Shown here: positions 24,555-31,331 of the stretch, piece after piece
How positions within the stretch are numbered: the stretch's first letter is position 1
How the letters are laid out: every line of letters begins with the position of its first letter
NCBI GenBank assembly: GCA_045540055.1
Contig: JAZQGO010000037.1
Span: forward strand, 1-35,772
DNA length: 35,772 bases
Origin: SIG565 sp045540055
GTDB taxonomy: Bacteria; Bacillota; Clostridia; Oscillospirales; Acutalibacteraceae
Reading direction: 5' to 3'
Notes under the pieces: model-generated
Told to the model about the DNA's origin: nothing
The model's input: only the letters and a program-made list of their open reading frames with translations
Database searches by the model: none
Program-made: the position numbers and the translations under genes

Positions 24555-24590
24555 AAAAACAGAGAGCAGCCTGTGTTCAGGATGCTCTCT
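24555..24590 (-). terminator. Terminator of the 69-aa ORF
   Basis: Stem AGAGAGCA (24561-24568) with TGCTCTCT (24583-24590), an inner CCTG/CAGG pairing, and a six-T run on the minus-strand side. Confidence 0.85.
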
Positions 24591-24622
24591 ATGAATTTAT
24601 AGGTTTTGACGTTCGAGTCAAA

Positions 24623-24832
24623 TCAATCCTCATCTGTTAGCTTGCGATTTGTCTCTTTAGGCAAACCCTGCGCAATTTTTGGAAAATCGTGGTCGCTGTC
24701 GGCTGTTGGCTGTATCTCATAGGTACCGTATTTGTTGATTAGCTCAAAGCAATCAAGCGGTTGCGAAATAATAGGGTCGCTCGATGGCGTATCTGAGCTA
24801 TTTTTAAAATATCTATTGTGTTTATTTTTCAT
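24623..24832 (-). CDS. Small hypothetical protein (69 aa)
   Basis: The family is not recognised. Translation most likely starts at ATG 24832 (MKNKHNRYF) behind GTGGTGA, although the frame stays open upstream to 24874. The product is soluble and polar, with a Ser/Pro-rich start (DTPSSDPIISQPLDCFELINKYGTYEIQPTAD has a regular, non-random look) and an acidic C terminus. It has no helix signal, repeats or metal motif. A ribosome site and a dedicated terminator at 24555-24590 support a real gene. It lies between nadE and the zinc-ribbon gene on the same strand. Confidence 0.65.
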   Translation of the reverse strand: MKNKHNRYFKNSSDTPSSDPIISQPLDCFELINKYGTYEIQPTADSDHDFPKIAQGLPKETNRKLTDED

Positions 24833-24893
24833 AATTATCACCACAATTAGTTTATGTGAAAAACAAATAAACACTAATGTAAATTTTTACAAA

Positions 24894-24921
24894 AATCCCC
24901 ACCGAGCAATCGGTAGGGATT
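24894..24921 (-). terminator. Terminator of nadE
   Basis: On the minus strand AATCCCTACCGA pairs with TCGGTGGGGATT (one G-T pair) around TTGC, followed by TTT. It starts 6 bp past the nadE stop. Confidence 0.85.
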
Positions 24922-24926
24922 AAAAA

Positions 24927-26849
24927 TTAAAGATTTTCAAGCTCCTTCATCCAAAGGTTAAAGGAGGCGTCACTCGGCATTCGCCAGTCACTTCTCGGGG
25001 ATAAGCTGACACTACCGATTTTTACACCATCGGGTAGACACGAGCGCTTAAACTGCTGAATAAAGAAGCGGCTTACAAACACCTTAAGCCATTTAAGTAT
25101 GGTTTTTTCAGAATATTCGCCCTCGAAAACATATTTTGCAAGCCTTAAAATTTTAAGCGGTGGGCAGGAATATCTTATCATATAATAGAGGAAGAAATCG
25201 TGCAGCTCGTACGGGCCTACAACATCCTCTGTCTTCTGTGCGATTTCACCCTTGTCGTTAGCCGGCAACAGCTCAGGCGAAACGGGGGTTGCCAGAATAT
25301 CGCCGAGGACATCGGCAAGTCGCTTATCAGAAGTATCAGCAACATAACCAACGATTCTTTTAATAAGCGTTTTGGGTATGCCGGCATTAACGCCGTACAT
25401 CGACATATGGTCGCCGTTGTAGGTCGCCCAGCCGAGCGCAAGCTCGGATAAATCGCCCGTACCGACAACGAGGCCGCCGACACGGTTGGCAATATCCATA
25501 AGCACCTGTGTGCGCTCTCTCGCCTGAGAATTTTCGTAGGTCACATCACGCTCGTCGGCGCTTTGACCGATATCGTGAAAATGCTGATTAACAGCGTCGG
25601 TAATATTAACCTCCTTAAAGGTTACACCCAACGCCTCGCAAAGAATTTCGGCATTACTGCGTGTACGGTTGGTGGTGCCGAAGCAGGGCATTGTAACGGC
25701 TATAACATCCCGTCTGTCCTTACCCATTAAATCCATGGTTCGTGCCGCCGCTATCAAAGCAAGACAACTGTCAAGACCACCCGAAATACCTATAACCGCC
25801 TTCTGTGAACGTGAATGCTGCATACGCTTCTTGAGTCCATATGACTGAATTGTTAAAATTTCTTCGGCCCTTAAACTCACCTCATTATCATCTGAGGGCA
25901 CAAAGGGGTTTTTATCAATTTTTCGTGTAAGCTCGGTGGTGCGAAGCGGTTGGTCGAATAAAATATCGGTGTATCCGTCCTCGCGGTGTGAAACATAGCT
26001 TGTAATTCTGGTGCGCTCACCTACTATTTTGTCAACGTCTATTTCGGTGAATATAATCTTGTTTTCGGCGAATATCGGGTTTTCGGCAAGCAGCCTGCCG
26101 TCCTCGGCAATCATAAGGTGACTGCCGTAAACACAGTCCTGAGTTGATTCGCTGGGTGAGGCGTCACTGTAAATATATCCGCAAATCAGACGCGATGAGG
26201 TATTAGTAACAAGACCTGCTCGGTTTTTAGCCTTACCTACCAGCTGACTTGATGCTGACGGGTTGGCAATAATAGTGGCGCCCGATGCGCACAGTATACG
26301 CGAGGGGGTATCTGCGCCCCACAAATCTTCACAGATTTCAATACCTACTCTGAAATTATCCATATTGGCATTTCTGAAAATCAGGCGCTTATCAAGCGTA
26401 ACAATATCGCCACCGATTTCAACACAGTTATATCCCTCAGGCAATTCATCGGCCGAGGCAAAATAACGCTTTTCATAAAATTCGCCGTAATTCGGCAGCT
26501 TGGTTTTGGGTACGAGACCTAAAATCTGACCGTGAAAAACTACTGCGGCGCAGTTGTATAGCTTGTACTCGTATTTTATCGGCAGACCGACAATGATAAG
26601 CGGATATTTTTCGGCGCTGTACCGTGCAATTTTAGCCAGCGTGTTCTTTGCGCTTTCAACAAGCACATCCGACAGAAATAAATCCTGACAGGTATATCCC
26701 GTAATGCAAAGCTCGGGCATAACCAGAACATTGGCACCGACCCTATCTGCCTCATCTATCGCATGGGCAATACCCTTAAAATTAGACTCGGTATCGGCAA
26801 CGGTTATCTCAACCGTCGCGCTTGCGCATTTTATAAAACCGTTCTTCAT
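24927..26849 (-). CDS. nadE: Glutamine-dependent NAD+ synthetase
   Basis: This catalyses the last step of NAD+ synthesis, amidating nicotinic acid adenine dinucleotide with ATP and glutamine. The 640-aa product is the long two-domain form. The N-terminal nitrilase-type glutaminase has triad E46 (MPELCITGY), K115 (VPKTKLPNYGEFYE) and C173 (EICEDLW). The C-terminal synthetase has the P-loop GISGGLDS near residue 360, then VGTGDLSELALGWATYNGDHMSMYGVN. All key residues are present. It has its own promoter at 26886-26914. Confidence 0.97.
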   Translation of the reverse strand: MKNGFIKCASATVEITVADTESNFKGIAHAIDEADRVGANVLVMPELCITGYTCQDLFLSDVLVESAKNTLAKIARYSAEKYPLIIVGLPIKYEYKLYNCAAVVFHGQILGLVPKTKLPNYGEFYEKRYFASADELPEGYNCVEIGGDIVTLDKRLIFRNANMDNFRVGIEICEDLWGADTPSRILCASGATIIANPSASSQLVGKAKNRAGLVTNTSSRLICGYIYSDASPSESTQDCVYGSHLMIAEDGRLLAENPIFAENKIIFTEIDVDKIVGERTRITSYVSHREDGYTDILFDQPLRTTELTRKIDKNPFVPSDDNEVSLRAEEILTIQSYGLKKRMQHSRSQKAVIGISGGLDSCLALIAAARTMDLMGKDRRDVIAVTMPCFGTTNRTRSNAEILCEALGVTFKEVNITDAVNQHFHDIGQSADERDVTYENSQARERTQVLMDIANRVGGLVVGTGDLSELALGWATYNGDHMSMYGVNAGIPKTLIKRIVGYVADTSDKRLADVLGDILATPVSPELLPANDKGEIAQKTEDVVGPYELHDFFLYYMIRYSCPPLKILRLAKYVFEGEYSEKTILKWLKVFVSRFFIQQFKRSCLPDGVKIGSVSLSPRSDWRMPSDASFNLWMKELENL

Positions 26850-26885
26850 AGCGAGAAATCATCTCCTGAGTATTTAACTATATAT

Positions 26886-26914
26886 AATATAACACACTTT
26901 TTTAAAAATTACAA
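26886..26914 (-). promoter_or_regulatory. Promoter of nadE
   Basis: On the minus strand, TTGTAA (26914-26909), 17 bp, TATATT (26891-26886). Its -35 lies directly after the T-run of the upstream small transcript's terminator. Confidence 0.65.
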
Positions 26915-26942
26915 CAAAACAGGGAGACGAACGTCTCCCTGC
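26915..26942 (-). terminator. Terminator of the small transcription unit
   Basis: CAGGGAGAC / GTCTCCCTG around a 4-nt loop (26920-26942 overall), followed on the minus strand by TTTTGTTG. No annotated gene lies directly upstream of it; it closes the unit started at 27168-27196. Confidence 0.8.
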
Positions 26943-27161
26943 ATAAATTTAATTAGAACATTGGTAACACCAATTCATATATTTTATAGTTTTAAGGTTA
27001 ATAAATTCTTAAACCATCGGGCTCACCATTCATTAAAATTTTGGTCATTTAGAAAACTGAACTGTACTTTGGACTCACCACTTTCTTAAGCAATTTTGTT
27101 GTTGATACGATTCGGTTGGGCTTCCATTTTCATCGGTATCAGTCCTTTCTGTTCCTTTTCT
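26920..27161 (-). ncRNA. Candidate small transcript of about 240 nt (sRNA or small-peptide mRNA)
   Basis: This fills the gap between nadE and the DUF1292 gene. A consensus promoter (27168-27196) points into it, and an intrinsic terminator (26920-26942) ends it. Inside are a short ORF with a ribosome site (27086-27133), a repeated GGTGAGYCC motif (plus-strand GGACTCACC near 27071-27079 and GGGCTCACC near 27019-27027) and an ATTGGT/ACCAAT hairpin near 26957-26973. No long ORF exists on this strand. I do not recognise a known RNA family. It could be a regulatory RNA, a leader-type peptide mRNA or a decayed gene. Confidence 0.6.
27086..27133 (-). CDS. Very short ORF (15 aa) in the small transcript
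   Basis: ATG 27133 is preceded by AAAGGA at a 9-10 bp distance and encodes MKMEAQPNRINNKIA before TAA. It is polar and basic with no hydrophobic segment, so it is not an obvious toxin. It starts about 28 nt after the predicted transcription start, as expected for a real small gene. Whether the peptide is made is unknown; the region past its stop stays partly coding-like across two more stops, so a degraded longer gene is an alternative. Confidence 0.4.
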   Translation of the reverse strand: MKMEAQPNRINNKIA

Positions 27162-27167
27162 GACTTT

Positions 27168-27196
27168 AATATACCACATTTTTAACCATTTGTCAA
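27168..27196 (-). promoter_or_regulatory. Promoter of the small transcription unit
   Basis: On the minus strand, TTGACA (27196-27191), exactly 17 bp, TATATT (27173-27168). Confidence 0.85.
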
Positions 27197-27277
27197 GTAA
27201 AAAGTTAATAATTTTTGTGTAAACGTTATAAATATATATATTTTCAAATTTTTCACAATTTAGGCAGATTGTTTTTA

Positions 27278-27306
27278 TTGACTAAAACGGGTAAATAATT
27301 TAAAAT
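27278..27306 (+). promoter_or_regulatory. Promoter of the DUF1292 gene
   Basis: TTGACT (27278-27283), 17 bp, TAAAAT (27301-27306). The predicted start near 27313 lies past the ATG at 27311, which supports the start at 27335. Confidence 0.75.
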
Positions 27307-27334
27307 ATAAATGATGAATCAAGGAGGATTGATT

Positions 27335-27646
27335 ATGAGCGAAAATATTATAAATGAAGATTACAATCCCGACATTATCACACTCAGTGACGATGACGGC
27401 AACGAATTCACCTTTGAGGTTTTAGACGCTATAGAAAATGACGAAGCAAGATACTTGGCGCTTCTGCCCGTTTATGATGACCCAAAAAAGATGCTCGACG
27501 ACAGCGGCGAATTGGTCATTGTAAAGGTTGACGAAGAGGATGGCGAAGAATTTTTCTCTGAAATTGAGGACGACGACGAATATGAGATGGTCGCCGACGC
27601 ATTTATCGACCGTCTGCAGAATGCGTTTGAAATTGAAGAGCAATAG
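27335..27646 (+). CDS. DUF1292 family protein (YrzB-like)
   Basis: The 103-aa product is very acidic (runs of D and E in the C-terminal half) and has the DUF1292 layout: ITLSDDDGNEFTFEVLDAI, then YLALLPVYDDP, ELVIVKVDEEDGEE, and a final helix VADAFIDRLQNAFE. The biochemical role of the family is unknown. In Firmicutes it usually lies near the Holliday-junction resolvase gene yrrK and DUF965 genes; those are absent here. ATG 27335 has AAGGAGG upstream; the earlier ATG at 27311 lacks one. The next gene has its own promoter. Confidence 0.92.
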   Translation: MSENIINEDYNPDIITLSDDDGNEFTFEVLDAIENDEARYLALLPVYDDPKKMLDDSGELVIVKVDEEDGEEFFSEIEDDDEYEMVADAFIDRLQNAFEIEEQ

Positions 27647-27689
27647 AATATAACCGAAAATAATAAATATACTATAAATGTCCTGCTCT

Positions 27690-27905
27690 GTTCGCGGACT
27701 GTTCTATTATAACCCTACAAGTAAATTTTTGGGGTCAGGTTTTGTGCGGTGGGCTTGCAGACCTCCCGTTATGGCCGGTTTACCGTTTGTCATAACGGAA
27801 GAAGGGAGCGCGAAGCCGTACACGCGACACCCACCTGCCATTCGCAGGTTATCATTAGCGCATTACGGCAGAGCGGGGTTCCATAATCTCTGACATTTAA
27901 TGTTG
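27690..27905. repeat. Structured intergenic repeat element, second type
   Basis: This gap between DUF1292 and the AbrB gene holds nested inverted repeats: CCGTTATG with CATAACGG (about 27768-27802), ACCTGC with GCAGGT (about 27833-27849) and TAATCTC with GAGATTA (about 27884-27912). GC content is higher than in the flanking sequence. A 71-aa frame across it (27678-27893) has no ribosome site and a low-complexity, Pro/Arg-rich product, so it is not counted as a gene. It resembles interspersed elements seen in gut Clostridia and shares no obvious linkers with the hairpin arrays at 9453 and 35641. Confidence 0.55.
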
Positions 27906-27924
27906 GAGATTATTTTCTTTTTAA

Positions 27925-27953
27925 TTGACATTTTTTGTAAAACACTGTATAAT
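27925..27953 (+). promoter_or_regulatory. Promoter of the AbrB-like gene
   Basis: TTGACA (27925-27930), exactly 17 bp, TATAAT (27948-27953): full consensus. Confidence 0.88.
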
Positions 27954-27987
27954 TTCTTAAGAATTTAGAATTTCGGAGGTGCCCCAA

Positions 27988-28245
27988 ATGAAATCAACAG
28001 GTATGATAAGACCGGTGGACAAAAACGGTCGTGTAGTTATCCCGATGGAGCTTAGAAAACAGTTTGACATAACCAACGACGTTGATAGCTTTGAAATTTT
28101 TACCGACGACAACAAAATAATACTCAAAAAATATCAGCCGACCTGTATTTTCTGTGGTGAAGCAGAGGATATAATAAAAATGCAGGGGCATATGGTTTGT
28201 CTTGACTGCATTGATAAGTTATCCGCTATGAAAAATTCGTTATAA
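27988..28245 (+). CDS. AbrB/SpoVT-type transcription factor with C-terminal zinc-binding motif
   Basis: The 85-aa product has an N-terminal swapped-hairpin AbrB domain (GMIRPVDKNGRVVIPMELRKQFDI, residues 4-27, through IILKKY near 47) that binds DNA as a dimer. A C-terminal four-cysteine unit follows (CIFCGEAEDII then MVCLDCI), a probable zinc knuckle. This AbrB-plus-zinc layout occurs in Clostridia transition-state regulators; targets are unknown. ATG 27988 has GGAGGT 7 bp upstream, better than the GTG at 27979, which overlaps that site. It precedes a sporulation gene but is separated from it by about 107 bp. Confidence 0.92.
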   Translation: MKSTGMIRPVDKNGRVVIPMELRKQFDITNDVDSFEIFTDDNKIILKKYQPTCIFCGEAEDIIKMQGHMVCLDCIDKLSAMKNSL

Positions 28246-28352
28246 TGGTTAAGAGAAGTCGAAACCGATAAGCTTGGACATTCTTAATCATTATAATTGC
28301 AAATTAAAGCGGAATACTGTATAATAGTTTCATAAACTTTAGGAGTAGAATT

Positions 28353-28721
28353 ATGAGCAGTACAAATTCAATAGCCTTGGCTTTAGATAAACTTAAAGAG
28401 GTAGTCGATACAACCTCTGTTTTGGGAGAAAGAATCGTCACAGAGGATATGACCATAATACCCGTATCGAAGGTTGACGTTGGTTTTGCAGGCGGCGGCG
28501 CCGATATGACCGATGCTCGTCGTCAAAAAAAGAATACGCCGGTAGGCACAGGTGCCAAAATTTCCTTAACACCACTTACCTTTTTGGTGCTTGATAAGGA
28601 CGGCGCGCACCTTTTAAATATAAGTGCCTCAAAGTCCACTGCCACCGAACAAATTGTAAATGCAGTGTTTGATAAGCTTAAGGAAATCAAAAGCGAAAAA
28701 GAATATATAATTGAAGAATAA
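28353..28721 (+). CDS. GerW family spore protein (YtfJ-like)
   Basis: GerW is a spore-associated protein of endospore formers linked to germination. The 122-aa product has the family N-terminal pattern (SIALALDKLKEVVDTTSVLGERIVTEDMTIIPVSKVDVGFAGGGAD) and the central PVGTGAKISLTPLTFLVL strand. Length is normal to slightly short. ATG 28353 follows AGGAG. Its presence is the main evidence in this window that the organism sporulates. A TATAAT-like box lies about 30 bp upstream, but I could not assign a sporulation sigma factor. Confidence 0.92.
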   Translation: MSSTNSIALALDKLKEVVDTTSVLGERIVTEDMTIIPVSKVDVGFAGGGADMTDARRQKKNTPVGTGAKISLTPLTFLVLDKDGAHLLNISASKSTATEQIVNAVFDKLKEIKSEKEYIIEE

Positions 28722-28750
28722 TAACCGCCTGTCAACTGGCGGTTATTATT
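28717..28750 (+). terminator. Terminator of the GerW gene
   Basis: A 13-bp stem (AATAATAACCGCC at 28717-28729 with its complement at 28738-28750) that includes the stop codon. The T-run is weak (TTATTATTG). Confidence 0.7.
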
Positions 28751-28804
28751 GATTTATAGCACTTTTGGGAATATAATATATGTAATAAAGTTTTTGGAGT
28801 TATT

Positions 28805-30079
28805 ATGTTGCGAAAATTAAATTTAAAACAGATTTTTATATATTCTGTTTTTGGAGTTGTAACAACCGCTGTAAACTGGGCGGTTTATATCGTTTTACAA
28901 AAGCTCGGCGTTTCGGTTACCGCCTCTAACGCTATTGCTTGGTTCGCCTCGGTTTCGGTTGCCTTTTTAACAAATAAGAAATACACCTTTAAAAACAAGG
29001 CTCGCTCATTTAAAGAGTTGTTAGAACAAATTGTTTTATTTGTTTTCTCACGCCTTTTATCGGGCTTATTCGAGATATTTTTACCCTCAATGTTGTTATC
29101 GCTCGGACTTACCGGCACACTCTTCGGTGTGAGCGGTTTTTGGGCAAAAATCATAACCAACGTATTTGTTATTTGTCTTAACTATGTTTTAAGCAGAACT
29201 CTTGTTTTTCCGCAAAAAAATTTACTAAAAAGCATTAAAAATGCATTGAAAAGCATCCTTCGGTATGGTAATATAAAATCAATAAAAAAAGATGGTGAAG
29301 CACCGAAAATACTTGCGAATTACCACACTCATACCTACCGTTGTAATCACGCAGTAGGTCAGGACCGAGATTACGTTAAAGCGGCCATTTCTGAGGGTCT
29401 TACCGACCTCGGCTTTGCCGACCACGTACCGTATATTTACCCCGTAGACGATTATTACGAGGGCGCTAAAATGCGAATGGATGAGGCTAAGGGGTATTTT
29501 AAATCGGTACTGCATCTGCGACGCCAATATGCCGACAAAATTCGCATCCACATAGGCTTTGAAACCGAATATTATGAGAGCTGTTTTGATAAAACGTTAG
29601 ACGCGCTTCAAAAATATCCGCTCGATTATCTTATTCTCGGGCAGCACCGCATTGGCGACTATGCGTCCCGACTTGTTTTTAAGGCTACCGAGGATGAGCA
29701 GGACTTAATCTCCTACGTTGACACCGTTGTTAAGGCTATAAAAACAAACAAATTTTCATATATCGCACACCCCGATGCCATCAATTTTACGGGGGAAGAC
29801 GATATCTTTTGTAAGCACATGAGACGCTTGTGTGTTGCCGCCAAAGAGCAGGATGTACCCCTCGAAATAAATATGCTTGGCGCGGCCACTAACAGACATT
29901 ACCCAAGTGAGCGCTTTTGGGGCATTGTTGCCGAGGTGGGAAATGATGTTATAATCGGTTGTGATGCACACAGTCCTGATATGCTGATAAACGAAACGGG
30001 ATATGCACGCTGCCGCGAAATTCTTGACAAATATGGTATTACCCCGATAAATTACCTTAAGTTTAAAAAATTAAAATAG
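28805..30079 (+). CDS. GtrA-like membrane domain fused to a PHP-domain phosphatase
   Basis: The 424-aa product joins two families. Residues 1-140 form a four-helix GtrA-type domain (IYSVFGVVTTAVNWAVYIVL, FASVSVAFLTNKKYTF, FVICLNYVLSRTLVF), usually linked to moving lipid-linked sugars or to cell-envelope glycan synthesis. Residues 170-420 form a PHP domain of the histidinol-phosphatase (HisK) type with the metal-binding motif NYHTHTYRCNH (H174, H176), then FADHVPYIYP, GFETEYY, LGQHR, IAHPDAINF and GCDAHSPD. The frame is continuous, with a basic linker (about 140-168) and no stop. PHP enzymes hydrolyse phosphate esters, so action on a membrane-linked sugar or lipid phosphate is possible; histidine synthesis is the other option. 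No his genes are nearby. Confidence 0.88.
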   Translation: MLRKLNLKQIFIYSVFGVVTTAVNWAVYIVLQKLGVSVTASNAIAWFASVSVAFLTNKKYTFKNKARSFKELLEQIVLFVFSRLLSGLFEIFLPSMLLSLGLTGTLFGVSGFWAKIITNVFVICLNYVLSRTLVFPQKNLLKSIKNALKSILRYGNIKSIKKDGEAPKILANYHTHTYRCNHAVGQDRDYVKAAISEGLTDLGFADHVPYIYPVDDYYEGAKMRMDEAKGYFKSVLHLRRQYADKIRIHIGFETEYYESCFDKTLDALQKYPLDYLILGQHRIGDYASRLVFKATEDEQDLISYVDTVVKAIKTNKFSYIAHPDAINFTGEDDIFCKHMRRLCVAAKEQDVPLEINMLGAATNRHYPSERFWGIVAEVGNDVIIGCDAHSPDMLINETGYARCREILDKYGITPINYLKFKKLK

Positions 30080-30091
30080 GGTTAGACTATA

Positions 30092-30277
30092 ATTGCCTTT
30101 GACGGTTTTCTGGGTGTTTGCGGCGATGCTATGCCACCCCTATCCGACATTTTACCGAAAAAGTTGCTCGCCATTTTCGGTATTACAACGCTTGAAACCG
30201 TTGCAATACATCAGGACTCACGCGGTCACGAAATTATCGCCGACCGCTTAGTCAATATTATTAAAGACTATATTTAA
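30092..30277 (+). pseudogene. Coding-like remnant without a clear start (C-terminal fragment)
   Basis: The frame is open from the stop at 30083-30085 to TAA 30275-30277 and reads like real protein (FDGFLGVCGDAMPPLSDILP, ending HEIIADRLVNIIKDYI). Neither an ATG with a ribosome site nor a TTG/GTG start lies at its beginning; ATT 30092 or the internal ATG 30131 are the only options. The end (IHQDSRGHEIIADRLVN) resembles the C-terminal His block of SGNH/GDSL hydrolases, so it may be the tail of a deleted gene. It lies between the GtrA-PHP stop and the SPFH ribosome site. Assignment is tentative. Confidence 0.4.
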
Positions 30278-30291
30278 CGGAGGAAGCTATT

Positions 30292-31236
30292 ATGGTATTT
30301 TTTATTATTCTCGCACTTTTACTTCTAATTGTTATTCCCAACATTCGCGTTGTTCCCCAAACAACACAGTACATTATTGAGTTTTTAGGTAAATACAAAA
30401 CAACGTGGGATGCGGGACTACACTTCAAAATCCCCTTCTTTGAAAAGATAGTAAAGAAGATAACCCTTAAAGAACAGGTCATCGACTCCCCGCCCCAGCC
30501 TGTTATCACCAAAGATAATGTTACAATGCAGATTGATACAGTAGTATTCTTCCGCATATTCGACGCAAAAATGTACACCTACGGCGTTGTAAATCCTATA
30601 AACGCGCTTGAAAATCTTACTGCAACGACCCTGCGTAACATCGTTGGTGAGCTTGAGCTCGACGGCACATTGACCTCACGCGATACCATCAACGGCAAGA
30701 TGACCGCCATCCTCGATGACGCAACTGACCAGTGGGGCATCAAGGTTACACGTGTTGAGCTTAAAAACATTATCCCCCCTGCAGAAATTCAGTCGGCAAT
30801 GGAAAAGCAGATGAAGGCCGAGCGTGACCGCCGCGAAACACTCTTGCAGGCAGAGGGTCACAAGGCGGCGGCAATTACCCGTGCCGAAGGTGACAAGCAG
30901 GCAATGATTCTGGCGGCCGAAGGTGAACGCGACGCAAGAATTGCCCGTGCCGAAGGTGAAGCGAAGGCAATTTACCTTGCAAAGAAGGCCGAAGCCGACG
31001 GCTTAAAGGCACTGAAAGAAGCAGGTGCCGATATGTCGGTGCTTGAGCTTAAAAAGTATGAGGCTTTGGTTGAAATGTCAAAGGGTCAGGCGGCAAAAAT
31101 TATTGTGCCGACCGATGTAGTGAACACAGTAAAACAAAACACTGTTTTTAGCGAAACAACAGGCCTTGGTGATGTTACACCGCAGGGTATAACGGCAAAG
31201 CCACCCCTTAAAGCAGACCCCTGCTGTGATAAATAA
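30292..31236 (+). CDS. SPFH/Band 7 (stomatin/prohibitin-like) membrane protein
   Basis: The 314-aa product has one N-terminal membrane helix (2-17), an SPFH domain (about 18-180, including VVPQTTQYIIEFLGKYKTTW and RNIVGELELDGTLTSRDTIN) and a long Ala/Glu/Lys/Arg-rich coiled coil (about 170-255, with repeated RAEGE/AEGDKQA elements). This is the usual layout of bacterial stomatins such as QmcA, which form large ring or cage assemblies around membrane proteases and organise membrane microdomains. The usual partner NfeD-family protease gene is not adjacent. The start has GGAGG 9 bp upstream. Confidence 0.96.
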   Translation: MVFFIILALLLLIVIPNIRVVPQTTQYIIEFLGKYKTTWDAGLHFKIPFFEKIVKKITLKEQVIDSPPQPVITKDNVTMQIDTVVFFRIFDAKMYTYGVVNPINALENLTATTLRNIVGELELDGTLTSRDTINGKMTAILDDATDQWGIKVTRVELKNIIPPAEIQSAMEKQMKAERDRRETLLQAEGHKAAAITRAEGDKQAMILAAEGERDARIARAEGEAKAIYLAKKAEADGLKALKEAGADMSVLELKKYEALVEMSKGQAAKIIVPTDVVNTVKQNTVFSETTGLGDVTPQGITAKPPLKADPCCDK

Positions 31237-31249
31237 AATCGTATAAATT

Positions 31250-31274
31250 AAGCCCGTCTTAACGACGGGCTTTT
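31250..31274 (+). terminator. Terminator of the SPFH gene
   Basis: Stem AAGCCCGTC / GACGGGCTT (31250-31258 with 31264-31272) with TTTT. Confidence 0.88.
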
Positions 31275-31282
31275 GTATTGCA

Positions 31283-31318
31283 AAAGAAAACCTGAACATC
31301 CTTCGATGTTCAGGTTTT
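31283..31318 (-). terminator. Terminator of the leucine-rich repeat protein gene
   Basis: Stem AAAACCTGAACATC (31287-31300) and its complement (31305-31318) around a 4-nt loop, with CTTTT after it on the minus strand. Confidence 0.88.
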
Positions 31319-31331
31319 AAATTATTTTAGC

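Noticed and set aside
26763..27089. 108-aa open frame on the plus strand
   Set aside because: It starts antisense inside nadE and runs through the nadE promoter and the small unit's terminator; it has no start signals.
27311..27334. Upstream ATG for the DUF1292 gene
   Set aside because: It lies at or before the predicted transcription start and lacks a ribosome site, whereas AAGGAGG precedes ATG 27335.
27678..27893. 71-aa open frame
   Set aside because: It lies within the structured repeat; no ribosome site and a low-complexity product.
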